A DNA stretch of 64,000 nt from Metaphire vulgaris (GCA_018105865.1 CM030834.1:8969273-9033272), one strand, 5' to 3'. Shown: positions 1 through 58,745, counted from the stretch's first letter. Notes: generated by a model from the letters alone, not told the origin. Made by a program: numbers and translations.

Positions 1-429
1 GAAACCTTAAAACACAGAAACAGCAAAAACGGAACAAGGAACTTGAGGAAGACTTCTATAGTGGATAGTGTTTTAAGTAACTGGCATTATGTAACACTAG
101 CATCACCTTGACATTATATTTAAAATACCTGGGTGGTCTTTTTCCATTTGCCCCTCCTCTTCCTCCCTTCCATCGAGCAATGCTTCATAGGAACCTGTTA
201 GCTAGCTTGCATGCAGCCTGTCGCCTGACTGTGTGGGCTAATCTGTCTAATCAGTCGGCAGTCGGCAGTCGGCAGTCAGCAGTCGGCCGATGATCGTGAA
301 ACATTAAACTTCAAGAAATGGTCTTATACATTTAATAATAGTAGTGCGATAGACCTATCCACTATACTTCGCTACCAAACAAGGAGAGTCGTTGGTGTGA
401 TTGGTTTATTCCGCTTAAACAATTTGCAT

Positions 430-1130
430 TTATGGCCTCTTGTGCTGCTAGACTGTGTCTCTTCATGTGCCATGTATTGCACCATGGATTTCCACTCTTC
501 TCTGTTTCTGGCTTTCCTTATCAGTTCGATGTTGTCTGTAGTTCTTGTCGTTTCTCTTAGGCTGTCCGTAAAATTCTTTGTCTTCCTCTTGCTCTTTTCC
601 CTCTATTTTTCCTGTTATGGCTAGATTTTCCAATCCGTCTTTTCTTATTAGATGTCCAAAGAATTCAAGCTGCTGCTTTCTTTCTTATGGTTTTTAGCAA
701 TTTTTCTTTTTGTACCAAAAGTTTTTGGTACTTCCTCATTGGTTATTCTTTCTGTCCATGAAATTTTTGCATCCTTCTGAGAAACCACATCTCTGCAGCT
801 TCCAGTTTCCTTTCTGATGTTTTGTCAACGTCCATGTTTCCGAGCCGTACATCAGAACCGCCCAAACGTAGCTGTGAAGAATTCTGAGCCGTGTTGTTGT
901 TGAAATATGTTTATTTGTGAGAATCTTTTTGAGTTGTATGAAGGCTGACTTCGCCATACCTATTCTCGTTTCAATGTCCTTTTCACTTCTTCCATCGCTT
1001 GTGAATATGCTTCCTAGATATTTGAACTGTGTTACCTGTTTTATTTCCATTCCCCTGTATTGTAGCCTGCATTTAGGAATTTCTTTCTTTTTTGTAAACT
1101 TTTTTTTGTGACTGGAATGCTAGACTGTGT
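430..1130 (-). mobile_element. Non-LTR retrotransposon fragment (3' end of RT ORF), broken
   Basis: The minus strand encodes, in several frames, the C-terminal part of a LINE reverse transcriptase: VTQFKYLGSIFTSDGRSEKD, ETRIGMAKSAF, RILHSYVWAVLMYGSETWTL, then LEFFGHLIRK and EGKRQEDKEFYGQ further 3'. The usual catalytic core is missing, so the copy is 5'-truncated and frameshifted. It is similar in type to the element at 25.3-27.7 kb but not the same family. Confidence 0.8.
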
Positions 1131-1602
1131 GCCAATGTAAAAAAATCGATCGTATGGCACTTCTACTTTTCCAGTCATTATTAAGACAACCCAATCCACA
1201 GAGAGGGGCCAGTTATACTCTAAATGACCAATGCTGGGTGAGAGTGGTACATGATCTAGGAACATGGACATCCATGCGATCGGTAGAGCGGATCAAACGA
1301 TAAAAACGGTGGCGGATAAAGTTCGGTAATGTAAGAAGATTGTAGATTTTCGTTTTGTTATTCGCCTATCAGCCACATCGCTACTGTATCTTTTACTATT
1401 TAATTCAATGTCTCTGTCAGTTTATCTTCATGGGCAACCTATTGTCTTTTCGAGTTTTTTCTTACGTGCATTAATTTCACTCTGCGTCGCTTTTCATTTC
1501 CGATTTCATTATTTTCACCAGCGCTGGTTCGTGGATACGTGTGTGGATTTCTCCATTATTTCTGCATCCATCGATAGAATAATCGGCACAATACACATAT
1601 AA

Positions 1603-1652
1603 ACAGTATATATATATATATATATATATATAAATATATAATATATATGTAT
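1603..1652. repeat. (TA)n microsatellite
   Basis: Mostly uninterrupted TA dinucleotides. It accounts for the Tyr/Ile-rich open frames seen here. Confidence 0.9.
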
Positions 1653-1921
1653 ATGTGAACCATGAAAAAACCAGACAGACTTGCAAAAGTCATTGGAGTG
1701 ACGAAGAAGACAAAATTAGATCGACTGGAACCAATGAAGCACGTTGAAAGGACGCCGGATATTTCAACAATGAATCAATTACTGTCGTCATCTCTGCTCA
1801 AGGAACGGGACACCGGCGCGGAATGGCTGTCGGTCGAATCGGCGCAAAGAATGATGAAAGAAAGTCCAGACCGTGAATCTTATCATCATTCAAAGCTTTT
1901 TGTCTACAACTAATTGAACAG

Positions 1922-2025
1922 AATAAGAGAGACAGACAGAAACAGAAACAGAGAGAGACAGACAGACAGACAGAAACAGAAACAGAAACAGAGAGAGACA
2001 GATAAAGAGAGAGAGAGAGAGAGCC
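1922..2025. repeat. Purine-rich GACA/GAGA simple repeat
   Basis: Degenerate AGACAG, AGAAAC and GAGA units with no coding appearance. Confidence 0.85.
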
Positions 2026-2324
2026 AGGAACAGATAGAAGAAATCTTCATTCATTCAATAAGACAGCGTCTTATAGAAGTTAATTAACGAATCGGTTGAA
2101 GCTTCCGTTTTCTTCTGGCGGTGTTCTTCGTCCTGTTATCCAAACTGTTTCCCTGACTCTATTGTACTTCGTAAAGCGTTCGGTTTACTTGCAGTTGACA
2201 AGGGCTACGCCTTAAACGGCAGGATTATATAGCTATAATGTATAATGCAATATAATGTGTAATAGTTCAGAGCAAAATTATGATGAGTTCAAATTAACCA
2301 CAACTGAGAACAAAGAGTTCGACT

Positions 2325-2490
2325 CAGGGACATTTTTACACCTCCTAACACCCCCTCCCAATTTGAGACCGACACTTCCCCCCCAACAGTCTCAGCTATG
2401 GGATGACCATTTTTCGCTTGCCAGACTGTTTGGGCAGGGGACACCAGAATTTACCGATACCCCAATTGATAATCCCTAGAAATAACCCTG
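2325..2490. mobile_element. hAT-like MITE, CAGGG family
   Basis: The ends read CAGGGACATTTTTACACC and AGAAATAACCCTG, the same as those at 10.2, 13.1, 29.1, 51.0 and 53.8 kb. Flanks GTTCGACT and GTTCAACG match at 6 of 8 positions. Confidence 0.7.
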
Positions 2491-2499
2491 GTTCAACGA

Positions 2500-3390
2500 A
2501 TTTGAATTAGACAATTGGCCTCTGCATCTTGACAATTCTAACTTCGTCAGTCACAAGTTTGGATGTCAGAACAGTCAAACATGCCTTACCGACCAGGTTA
2601 TATTTATAATTTATCACTGCTTGTAGGCTTACCTACGCCGCCAATAATAGACTTAGAGTAAAATATCTGATCTCGATGAGACGGCGTCAGCGGGCGGATA
2701 GAGACGGCGGAAGTGCAGCACTAAACGAGATTGGTCTGTTATCAAACAGATTTATTGAATGGACAGTTCGTTATTAGCCGGAACGTTGTCTATAGTCAAC
2801 GACCGAATGGTTCTCCCATGACGGCCGAGTTTACTGTTTCGATATGTAGGTCTGTCCAAGCCAACATCCCTCCATCAGGGATACGATGAAGCAATTGCCA
2901 AATCGATGCTCTATAGTCTACATGTGTGTGTGTGTACGTCTGTCTGTCTGTCTGTAACCTTCGTCTCCCTCTCTCCTATTTACCCAATCTGCGATCAGTC
3001 TCACTTTCTGACAACAGTCCAACCGTAGTCTATTCCATCATCTGTTTCAACATTGCCTTTTCTCTATATCTCCTCCTCCTCCTCCTCCTCCTTTTACCTG
3101 ACCTCTAATCTTCTGTCTTTTATGTCGTTCTTTTCAATTCTCTCTGTCTCTTTCTCTTTTCTTAGCCATTTTCGGTATTAAAATAGTGTTTGACTATTTC
3201 TCGAAAGGAATTTATATTCTTCGTATTTTACTCTGTGACTACTGCGCATTGTCACCTTCATATCTCTCTCCGTCCTTCCTTCCGTCCTCTCTCCTCCCTC
3301 CTTCCCTCCCTCTCTCATCCCTCTCTTCTTCCCTCACTTTTATTTACTAAAGGAGTGGTTCGGAGAATTATTCACTTTACGGGCGACAGA
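2500..3390. other. No gene recognised; CT-rich tracts
   Basis: Unique-looking sequence to about 2915, then GT, CTGT, TCC and pyrimidine-rich low complexity at 2920-3350. No convincing coding exon. Confidence 0.5.
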
Positions 3391-3686
3391 TGGCGTCACT
3401 GACTGCCTCGGTGAGCGACGAGAGAGCAGCCGAGAACAGCTGCTGCCTTCTGCCGTCATCATCTGTTCGGGAGGGACGGCGTCCAAAGCCAATCGATCGG
3501 GTGCGCTCGCATTTTGAGGGAGTGTTTGCAAAGAAGATTGACGCCGAAGACAACAAAATTGACGAATGGCAGAATAGAGGTGTTGTGTCACGTGCCGATT
3601 TAATCGGTCGATATATATCAGACGAATTAATTAATCGGCCGATACGCCGATTATATCCGCAAATAGAAAGGAAGAAGCGACGATGA
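3390..3686 (+). other. Unrecognised open frame (98 codons)
   Basis: An ATG-initiated frame of mixed composition (start MASLTASVSDERAAENSCC). It has no family resemblance and runs into a GAC-repeat. A 5' exon or untranslated leader of the channel gene is conceivable, but chance is as likely. Confidence 0.15.
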
Positions 3687-3863
3687 CGACGACGACGACG
3701 ACGACAGTCGCTGGAATTCTATGCGTCACTTTTTTTTGAGCTGATTCAAAACTTAGCTATCATTGGGCGGAACTGGCCTCGTGAGTTTTCAAAGTAGAAA
3801 CGGGTTCTTGTCCGAAGTAAAGGAAATTTATGATCTTCTTATTTCTATCGAGACAATTTTTAT

Positions 3864-3912
3864 AGCGCCGTACACATGACGAAGACCAAAGCCAACGGCA
3901 CTTTTAACTAAC
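3864..3912 (-). repeat. LINE 3'-tail-like segment
   Basis: TTTTTATAGCGCCGTACACATGACGAAG resembles segments at 9.88, 30.42, 34.21 and 41.93 kb. The 34.2-kb copy is the 3' end of a minus-strand LINE. Confidence 0.45.
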
Positions 3913-4036
3913 AGCTCACTTGAATCAGATGTTAAAGAAGCGACTCTTTAGATTCCGTTTGAATGAAGCAATAGAGTTTGCTTTCGTAGCATTGTCCGAT
4001 AGTGTATTCCATAGGATCGGATTGTCGCGAGAAGAA

Positions 4037-4083
4037 GATGGTGATGATGAAGATGATGAAGGTGATGATGATGACGACGACGA
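4037..4083. repeat. GAT/GAC trinucleotide repeat
   Basis: Imperfect GATGATGAAGATGATGAAGG units within an Asp/Glu-rich open frame; low complexity. Confidence 0.75.
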
Positions 4084-4713
4084 TCTGTCACCGAACTTGG
4101 CAGCCTTGGCAGGAGGATGAACGACTGGTTGAACATGAGTGCTGGAGCGGAGTTAGTCTTGCTCGGATACACGGATATTAATAATAGCAACTTGCTCCCA
4201 ATAAATTACTTATAAATAACGTTTCTCAGCGAAGTTTTAGAAGATCTGAAGCCAAACGGTGATATCTACAGTAATTTTCACGGCTTTTTTTCTTACTAGA
4301 CAGTTTCCCTGGTGGTAGGGGCGATATCACCCTAGTAGGGCTGTCTTGAGTGCCCTGTCTCATCGGGGGAGGGAGAGCAGCTAAGCAGTTTGCTCCTCTT
4401 TTCACAATTTACCCTGCTTACCCACAAAGTCCGCCCCCACGTGGTTTAAAACGATTTTATTGACACGAAACAAGTACCCTACGCACATTCGACGAGTTTT
4501 CTTTGTAAAGTCAGACAACAGACGATCAAACACTTTCTTCCGAAGACTTCTGAATAAAGTAGCTTTTATTGCCTAAACATTTTCCATTCTCTTTCTCCGC
4601 CCGCCTCCTTTATATTCCTCTCATGTTTTCCAGCCGGCGTTTATCTAGTGACAATATTCAAAATGTGACAGATGTATTTCGATGTATTTCTCGTCTGATG
4701 TAATAGCTCAGGG

Positions 4714-4910
4714 CAGTGGCGTAGCCAGGATTTCCGGAAGGGGGGGTTTTGAAAAAAATTTCGTCAATAGCCGCCAAGAGGGGATTTCACCCAAAAATTG
4801 CCAAAAATCGCCTCAAAAAATAAAAATTGCATGGGAATACATTAAAAACAAAATTTTTCGTCGTCAAAGGGGGTGTTTAACCCCCAAAACCCCCCGTGGC
4901 TAAGCCACTG
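4714..4910. mobile_element. hAT-like MITE, CAGTGGCGTAGCC family, with TSD
   Basis: Begins CAGTGGCGTAGCCAGGATTT and ends GTGGCTAAGCCACTG. It is flanked by a perfect 8-bp duplication GCTCAGGG (4706-4713 and 4911-4918). At 197 bp it has no coding capacity. The 8-bp duplication is diagnostic of the hAT superfamily. A relative with its own TSD lies at 52.9 kb. Confidence 0.92.
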
Positions 4911-4919
4911 GCTCAGGGA

Positions 4920-6700
4920 CTGTCGTAGTGTACGGGATGGCGTATAACTTTAACGCGTTTAGAACTATGATGAAGAATAATAATAAGGATCGAATGAAAA
5001 ACAAAATTAACATTTTGAAAATCCGTTCACGTCGCTGTCCGAGATTGAAGGAGTTTGAAGATCAATCTATGAATTATTGTAAAATCTCGTTTATACGAAT
5101 CCGAATCTCCGCTTCGAAAATCCAGTAATTTAAGTGACGCTGAACGATGCTTCAGATGAAGCACTGAGCTTTAAGTATTAAAAACTTCTTTAATTAATTG
5201 TATACAGGAAGCAGACAGATTCAGAAGAAGAGGCTGTATCGACTGATTAAATGCCAAAAGGCATCATGTACCGGTTATGTGAGATCGGAAGGCGTCTAGA
5301 ATATTAGAACCTGTCGCTGGGGGAGGGAGGGGCTCAGTGGGACTTTAGGGAAAGAAAAATCTGGGTTCGATACTCTACACTTACGCTGGATGAAAAAAAT
5401 TAGTGTTCGAACTGGAGAAAACGTAAGTCTAGACGTATTTCTATTTTCCAAAAGCACGCTCTCGTCAAAGATGTCCTTTCAACCCTATAGCAAGAAATTG
5501 AGAAACTGCGCCCAGTGAAGTCAACAAATGAACACAATGTAGGCTACACTGTAGTCCTGAGAGAGATATAGATAACAGCAAAGTATCTACTGTATACCTC
5601 TAAGCGTTTTTCCACAAAGGAAAAAACCAACTTGAATATGTGAACTAATGTACGAGGAATTGCCACTATCAGCAGACGTGGATTTAATGGATTTCCGTGC
5701 TCCAGTCGATTAACCGAGCGATACATCAGTACTGTATGCGTGCCAATTGTGTACTTAGGTTCCACAGTAAACTGGTCTTGTTTCTTAAGCTTGCAGAGCA
5801 TGAAACAGACTGCAGAGGTCGCCAGTTTGAACTGCTCTGGGGGCCAGCTGAGAGTCTATAGAGTAACCCTATAGAGCCGATTCGCCGGACCTTTTTACGG
5901 TGATAAAATTTCAAACACAATATAGATCTTATAAGTGCTTTAGATAGTGTCCCTATAGTGTACATAGTGCTTTAAAGCTTTATTCTGCATTCTATCCATT
6001 TACTAGACGTGTAACGTGTAACCTAAATTTAAGCATAGTTACTGTAATTAGTTCACATCTCAGTCGCAGGCTAGAGAAAAATAAGTGGTTTATTTTTTAC
6101 AAATTAAAAAATTGTGGCGCACTGCACAGAATGCCTTCTAGGGTCGCGTGTTTGAAAACTCTGGGCTACATATTAAAGAGACTACAGAATTATTTTGGAT
6201 TTTGGTCTTGATTTGAAAATGGAACCTATAGCCGGAACTGCCTTCGACGCACAAACATAAAAACTGATCTGAAATCGACTGTTTCTACGCTTATACTTGT
6301 AATAAAGAGATCGTCTATATACAATTACTGCGATGCTATCACGCTTTGTCTGCAAATCAAATGCGCAGGCGTTCGAAGCGCACGTGTGGGATTAGGCCCT
6401 ACCGCACGGGATCGAGCGGTATTCTGGAATTACCTCACAATAGCATATTTTATCATTCGCGTCCATCGACAAGTAAAGATACGACCTGATCGGATTGCGT
6501 TCTCTTGCGTAATAATATTCATCCGCAAATCTAGAAATTACAATTTAAATGAAGTCGGATCGTCAGTTACAAATTACACTTTAATGTTTGGTTGAATAGA
6601 AAATTGCAGTCTACGGATTTCATTTGGGATAAAATCACAGATTACAGCTAACAGATTACTGCTTTGCTTATCGTGTTACAGTCAAATAACCTGCATGTTA
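4920..6700. other. No gene or clear repeat recognised
   Basis: Moderately AT-rich intergenic sequence. Short frames at 4928-5128, 5544-5965 and 6386-6595 resemble no family and lack splice support. Confidence 0.4.
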
Positions 6701-6711
6701 CTGCTACACTG

Positions 6712-6935
<224 letters not shown>

Positions 6936-7137
6936 TTCCTAGTGCTACATTACGGACTTATAAGTAACTGCAGTAAAATTGATTGAATAATCAGCAGAAA
7001 CTGAAAGTCTTGCTCTTGAAACTGCGTTTAATGAGAAAACCCCATAAAATGCAAACTGTCGAACGACTGAATCTCTGACCGATCTCTCGGCCAAACAAGT
7101 AACGCGCAGGTCGCAACGACTCGAATTATGTTCGCTA

Positions 7138-7227
7138 GAAATCGAATGGTTTGTGGTGATAGAATTTCACAGCCCAGGTGGTCACGGAAGCTTCTCGTGC
7201 CCTTACCGGGCGACGGTGTAGGAACTG
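7138..7227. repeat. About 90-bp module shared with 9449-9538
   Basis: Shares GAATGGTTTGTG, TTCACAG, GTGGTCACGG and GCGAC..TGTAGGAAC in the same order with the copy at 9449. Neither copy has obvious terminal repeats. Nature unknown. Confidence 0.65.
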
Positions 7228-7502
7228 CGGCTCCGTCTGTACGTCGAAGGCGCAAAAACGCTAGGCGGCGCAACGCTCTATATTCAGGGGCTTCGCCAAA
7301 ATCGTAAAACAAATTCTACGATTTCTTCATTTTCTTCTCTCGTCGTTCGAATGACTTTGCCTCTTCGTCGCCGCTGTCTACGTTTCATACACCGCTCGCT
7401 TCTATACTTCGAATCTGCTCTTGATAATTTTAGCTCGTAGCAAGCAATCTACGCCTATAGGTCTTATAGGCCTATCCAGTGTTCTGTCTATCTGTGAGAA
7501 TT

Positions 7503-7505
7503 CTC

Positions 7506-7584
<79 letters not shown>

Positions 7585-7590
7585 TTCTTT
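7503..7590. repeat. (CTGT)n / (CT)n microsatellite
   Basis: Tandem CTGT units grading into CT; the source of a Ser/Leu/Cys-rich frame. Confidence 0.95.
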
Positions 7591-7889
7591 CTTCGCTTCG
7601 GCCGATGAGCGTGCGTATGAAAACCGAACCTTTACGGTTTATTTTTGCAATCGATGGGAAGCCCCATCCGTTAAACGCTTGTGTTCGCTATCCGTTATGT
7701 TCGCCTGTAAGAAATACGTTAGCTGCCATTCATGATTTCAAGGAAAATGGCCAATTTTTAAAAGGAGTTCCGCGAAGCTTTGAAAGCGTTCGCTATAATA
7801 GAAGAGAATTTGAGTTGTTCAGGAACCGGAAAAAGAAGCAGTCAATGCTTAGCGTATACGGCAGAAGTCTGTCTTATGGATAGGGAGAG

Positions 7890-8270
7890 AAAGAAAGAGT
7901 TCTCGTGATTTTAAGGTAGCAAACTTCAAAGGCAATCTGTTTAACTGAAATGCAGACGTCGTTCAGCGCCGACCGTTTGCCGTTCAGTTCAGCGCTGATC
8001 TCGTTCAATAGAAAAATCGGACGTACATGTATAGTATAGTGTGTCGTTCATAGCCTTCCAATCGAAGGCATTTAGACTGGATATTTACCGACGACGATCC
8101 GATACGGTCAATGATGCGGGGCTTTAACTATAACGTCGGTCGTCGGTCGGACCTTGGATGCAGTGAGTAGTAATTCGGTTCAATATCTCTATCGCCGGGA
8201 TCAGGCATAGAGCTAACGATTAGCGACTCTGTGACATGTTTTCCATCTCATCCGATAGATCTATCAGCTG

Positions 8271-8302
<32 letters not shown>

Positions 8303-9222
8303 AGTTGTGCGCTGAGCTAAACCATTCAATACGTCCAAGCCTTCAGACTAGAAAACTGATTTAAAATCGCATTTGGCGTGCAAGCGATTCTCATGAATAG
8401 TGAAATCTGCATCAGTTATTCTTTTTAATAGCGTTTTGACGAAATACGCAGCCGAAGAGCTTCAAGTTGACTGACGTAACAGCGGAACAGCACGTAGCCA
8501 GCTGCTATATATGCGCTGAATTTAGAAATTTCGCAGTCACATTTTGACAGTGAAGAATGAACCGTAGACGAAGGATCGATTATATTGAGAATCGATTTCA
8601 GTTAGACACGCTACCCAGCGTCAGCGTCTAAAGGCTATACGTGTATTCCTTTTATTTGCAAATCGAATAGTTCCTGTGGTTGAACGTTTTGTCAGATTCG
8701 ATCGATTGTTTTCTCTTTTCTTGTTCGAGATATGTTTTCACCTCCGTAAATGACGCATGACGATCGAATTGGGGAGAAAGTTGTACACGTTCATTGTCTG
8801 CGGTGAAAGCTCGTTTTCGTCGGAATCTCTTTGTTCCTAAAGAACCGTTTCGCTGTTATAATGACTGCGCTGCGTAGGCCTATGAAGCTGCTCCGGAACT
8901 GCTTGGTTTCACCTGCTATTACTAAAAGGCAACCAGACTATTTGAAGCAAAGACAGGCTGATGTAGCCAGAATATGATCCTTTACAGAATAGAATTTCAG
9001 GCCTGGTGCCTTATCTGCCGCCGCCGCCGACATGATTTACGCTACAAATCGTTTATTCGACATTTATCAAGTAGACCTATATAGATACTGAGCGGGTCTT
9101 ATAGCAAGTGAGTTCGGCGCTTTATCGCTTTGCCGGGAAGAATATATTTTTAAGGTAACGTGTTCGGTCCAACTTTGCGGGGATATAATATATCGGAACG
9201 AACGTAAGACATACTCTCAGAT
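7890..9222 (+). other. Upstream region of the TRPC coding start
   Basis: No mobile element is recognised except a (TA)n tract at about 8271-8302. This is the cleanest stretch around the channel gene and the likely home of its promoter or 5' leader, but I see no definite TATA box or initiator. Confidence 0.3.
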
Positions 9223-54829
<45,607 letters not shown>

Positions 54830-55440
54830 CGGCAGAGGCGTCCAAAACTCCAAATACACACACACACACACACATACGCGCACACACACAGAGAGCAACC
54901 CTTGTGCTGTCAAGGCGTTCAAATTGAGTCAGTCCAGAACTCTCGACAGTGGCAATACAGTAAATGGCGACTCTTCAAACTGAAGCATCCTGATGTATAC
55001 ACACCATTTTAATACTAGTGCTCATGTGCCCATTCGCAACAATGCAGTGGCTTCGGTGAGATCTAAGCTCCAACTTTGATAGTTTGTATACATCGCCAGA
55101 AACAGAATTGCTAATGAGATTCCATAGCCACTGTATTCCATTTTTTTAAAAACGATCGCTTATAAGCTGAAACTGTCGTATAGGGTTTGTCACTTCGATT
55201 TTTCTGTTCATTGCATTGCGCTGTGATCATAGCTGAACCTGAACCTACGGCGGTGTGAAGAACAAGTAAAGACTTCAATCTTTCTCTAACTTACATTACT
55301 ATTTGTAACTGACTTTAAACCATCATTTGAAATAGGATGTGGCTTGAGAAAGTTGAAGTTGAAGGTTGAAATGGGCTAACACTTTCGACTTGACCTTGCC
55401 AGTATTCGATTTGAATTTGATGCGCCATCGGCTGATGATG
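54830..55440 (+). other. Presumed TRPC 3' untranslated region
   Basis: Follows the TGA. It holds a (CA)n tract at 54854-54891 and otherwise unique sequence. No AATAAA was found, so the transcript end is undetermined. Confidence 0.4.
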
Positions 55441-55507
55441 TGGGCATTACGATAGAGGCGCCATAAAAGTTGGTTGATTAATCGATCGATTAATTGATTG
55501 ATTGACT

Positions 55508-55689
55508 CAGTGTTTTATCCAGACTCCAGGCCTTTGGGGGGAAAATCGAGGCTTTCGGGGGAAAATCGACTTGGTTGGAGGGAAAAGACAGTTCAATGCA
55601 AACTTTGTGTAAGTGCTGGGATTTTGGGGGGCAATTTTGAGGGTTTTTGGGGGGAATCTTCCCTCCTAACAGGCCTGTATAAAACACTG
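55508..55689. mobile_element. hAT-like MITE, CAGTGTTT family, with TSD
   Basis: Begins CAGTGTTTTATCCAGACTCC and ends GGCCTGTATAAAACACTG. Flanks GATTGACT and GATTGTCT match 7 of 8. It lies directly in the GATTGATTGA tail of a LINE-like segment (GAGGCGCCATAAAAGTTGG, 55453). Confidence 0.9.
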
Positions 55690-56039
55690 GATTGTCTAGT
55701 ATCGACCTGGTCAAAGGGGCTCCAAACTGCTGCCCCCTTTGTGGCTGCAGACAGACATGCACATCCCATTTATTCAGATTAGGGATTTTGGGGGGAGCGT
55801 CGTGAACTCCTCGGGAGGGTCTAGAGTGGAGTCCCAAACGCAGAAGATTTTGAATAATATTAAAATTAGACCGTGTACTCAAGTGCGTTCGTTAGAGACT
55901 TTGATTGAGATCTATTATAATTGAGTGGCCGAAAACTGCAGTACAACTTTATATAGGGCTTACCGATCCTATCGATAATCAACTCCAGCAATTTTTCATA
56001 GGTTTAGTGCAAATCTTACCGTTCTCACGACTGGTTCCA

Positions 56040-56050
56040 CACACGCGCAC

Positions 56051-56141
<91 letters not shown>
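56040..56141. repeat. (CA)n(TA)n microsatellite
   Basis: CA dinucleotides turning into about 65 bp of TA. Confidence 0.97.
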
Positions 56142-56142
<1 letters not shown>

Positions 56143-56394
56143 TGTCAACGTAAGTTACGTAACATACAGAGCTGGGAAAAAACTAGGTTTTAGGAACAAA
56201 ATTTAGGTTTTTAGGCTTTTATAGTTTTATTTAGAGTTATGAGGTTTTAATGTCTGGCACGTCAACACCCATAAACCATTTTCTACACTGTTTCCGGATA
56301 AAACGGGATCCCTTACGATAATGATGAAAACACTAGTACTGTAAATATTAATTTTATTTTTAAAATTTTAAATTCATTTTAGTCCTGACAAAAT

Positions 56395-56650
56395 GTTAAT
56401 TGTCATTCAACTAAAATTTGGCTCCAACACAAGCTTCAAGACGCGTTCTCCATTGACCAATAGGCCCTAGCTCCATCGATGACAAGTTGATCGAGTTCAT
56501 CCCATACATTCACAATTCGCTCACGGAGTTCCTTCAGTGGTTCTGATCTTTGTTCTGTAAACCTTTTCCAGCATTATTTCCCAAATCTTATAATCAACTA
56601 GGCTTAGGCCTAAGTCATGACTGTTTGGCAGCCAAAGATTTGGAGCAGTG
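56395..56650 (-). pseudogene. Mariner-type transposase C-terminal remnant
   Basis: The minus strand reads HDLGLSLVDYKIWEIMLEKV then YRTKIR, like mariner PDLNPVDYKIW...YRTKI. In another frame it reads LKELRERIVNVWDELDQLVI, then WRTRLEACVGAKF, like ELRxRLxDVWxxxDQxxID...WRKRLRACIRAKG. At least two frameshifts. The catalytic Asp triad upstream is not seen, and no matching inverted repeats were found. Confidence 0.75.
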
Positions 56651-56774
56651 ATATTTAACTTATGAAAATAATTCTTAATTCAATTTCTATTTTAGTTATG
56701 AAAGGGCAATATCTAATTCAATTCCAATTTCTGTTATTTTTGTCGCTTTAATTTCAGTTCAATTTCTAATTAAA

Positions 56775-57750
56775 GTTCAACAATAAATCCAATTTCAGTT
56801 TCAAATTCAGTTCAGTAACATGTTGCTAATTTCAATTCGTAGGGGGCTAGGGGCCTACTCGTCACCGATGTTTTTGTTTGCATCTCGCAAACAGTTAGGT
56901 CTACACTGTAGAGTAATTGCAATAGTGACATATAGCTCGTCAATATATAGGCTATAATTAATTGATGCATTGAGCTTAAAAGAAATGCTCGCATTTCCAG
57001 TGAACGGTGCATACGTTTCTTCTACCTGTAGATAGCAGACATACAAACTATCAATGTAACCTACTGCACATAAAAAATGTATTCCGTCTGTTTAACCTCA
57101 CTACCTCAGTTACCTCACATTCGTCAACAATGAAGCTCTTAATATCTCTATGTTTATTGAATAGACATAGAGATATTAAGAGTTGCTGTTTGGAGTGGTC
57201 AAAGTAATGTGTAGTGCACTGGCAAAAAATTTAACGAAACACAGTGTTGCAATGGACAATGGTAGGATCAATGGTCCAACCTGGATGGCAGGCCGGCCCA
57301 CACATGAATCCCATTGGCAGTGTAGTCGGTGGATAAAAGTTAAACTGCTGTAGTCAGGACTCAGTAGGCGGGTCATTCCGCGTCAAATCAACACAGTCAT
57401 CGGACATCATCGTCTCAGATTTTGATGAAAATTGAGTAATGTTGAAAACCATAATATTAAAGTTTTGGGTCACCCCATGTCCAAACTATGGGTCATAAAA
57501 CTTTGGTCGACCGGCGCCAACTCGCGACACTAAAACTGTAATATCTCCACTTCTGTGATAGCTAAAGACATGATTTTTGCACCAAACTTTAGCTTTTTGA
57601 AAGCCCTATCTGGGCCAATCAACAGGTACACCAAAAGTTTGAAAACCAAAAGAACAGACGAGTTGACGAGTAGGCCCCTAGCCCCCTATGAATTGAAATT
57701 AGCAACATGTTACTGAACTGAATTTGAAACTGAAATTGGATTTATTGAAC
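56775..57750. mobile_element. Element with about 88-bp terminal inverted repeats
   Basis: 56775-56863 is nearly the exact reverse complement of 57664-57750 (for example AACATGTTGCTAATTTCAAT against ATTGAAATTAGCAACATGTT). The interior of about 800 bp codes for no recognised protein and holds a perfect palindrome at 57136-57182 and GGTCATTCCGCGTCAAATC. Confidence 0.9.
57136..57182. repeat. Perfect 18-bp-arm palindrome
   Basis: CTCTTAATATCTCTATGT and its exact complement ACATAGAGATATTAAGAG flank an 11-base loop. It could be the abutting ends of two insertions or a stem-loop. Confidence 0.93.
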
Positions 57751-57974
57751 TTTTATTTCGTGGATAAATTTGACATTTCTTATGCAACAATATTTATGAT
57801 TTTATTTGATAAGTCTTACAATATGAGGAATTATTGAAAATTTTAGAGTGGGCATTCTTATAGTTTTTATGCAGTGATTAAAAGAATATTCGCCCCAATG
57901 CAAAATCGCAATTAAAACATTCCTGTTGGACAGTGCATTCACTAAGTGACAGCTAATTTAGTGTACCAGTTAGA

Positions 57975-58745
57975 GATGTGCTGGTACAGCAAAATGCATA
58001 CCCTACCCGACCCGTGGAAAAACTTTTTACCCTACCTACCCTACCCATTACCGCTAGCGCTGTACCTACCTACCCGACCCCACCGTAATTTACCTTAAAT
58101 TTTTGGTTGGAATTTGGAGTTTTTGGATTTGGAATTTTGGACCCGCACCGCGGGTGTGTTTACAGGTAAAGTACTACAAGGACCTGTCATGGACCCAGTG
58201 AACCCAGCGTTCTAGAGACTGGAGGGCAACAGTGAAATAGGGGCACTTGGGATAACTATTCATTGAAATAGCCCGCATGTTTAGATTAGGACAGATCTAG
58301 TACTTAGGAATCAGGATAATCAGTCAGCTAGCCTAAGCCGACATGAATGGGCTTGTTTAAAATATTTAGTAGATATCATTTATCTATGAGCAGGCATTAG
58401 AGCTCAGTTAAACAACAAAACTTTACCAGAAGAACTAACTCGGTCAAAGAGAACGGAGGAGTCAGAGGACCTTATAGATTTATTACTGATGATGTCAGAT
58501 TACGTCATCTGTATTTCCTTTATAAAAAATGCATGCTGTCTGACAAACTGAACGCGATGACAAGTTATTTTTACACTTTACTCAATATTATTTTTCTATT
58601 ACTGCATTGCTAATTTGCTATAGTAGTGAGAAATGAAAATATAACTTTACGGGTAAAACGGGTATACCCGTACCCGTGGCCCGTAAGATGTACCCCGTAC
58701 CCGACCCGTACCCGTAAAATGTCACGCTACGCCACCCGCACATCC
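57975..58745. mobile_element. Element with CCCGACCC / ACCCGTACCCG ends
   Basis: Left AGAGATGTGCTGGTACAG and TACCCTACCCGACCCGTGG. Right CCGTACCCGACCCGTACCCG and GCCACCCGCACATCCCTAG. The ends resemble a hAT-type CAGGGATGTGC terminus, and the C-rich pentamer/hexamer repeats resemble the GGGTTG family in style but not in sequence. Confidence 0.6.

Noticed and set aside
7479..7883. 134-codon frame starting in a CTGT repeat
   Set aside because: The first third is microsatellite and the rest shows no motif or splice support.
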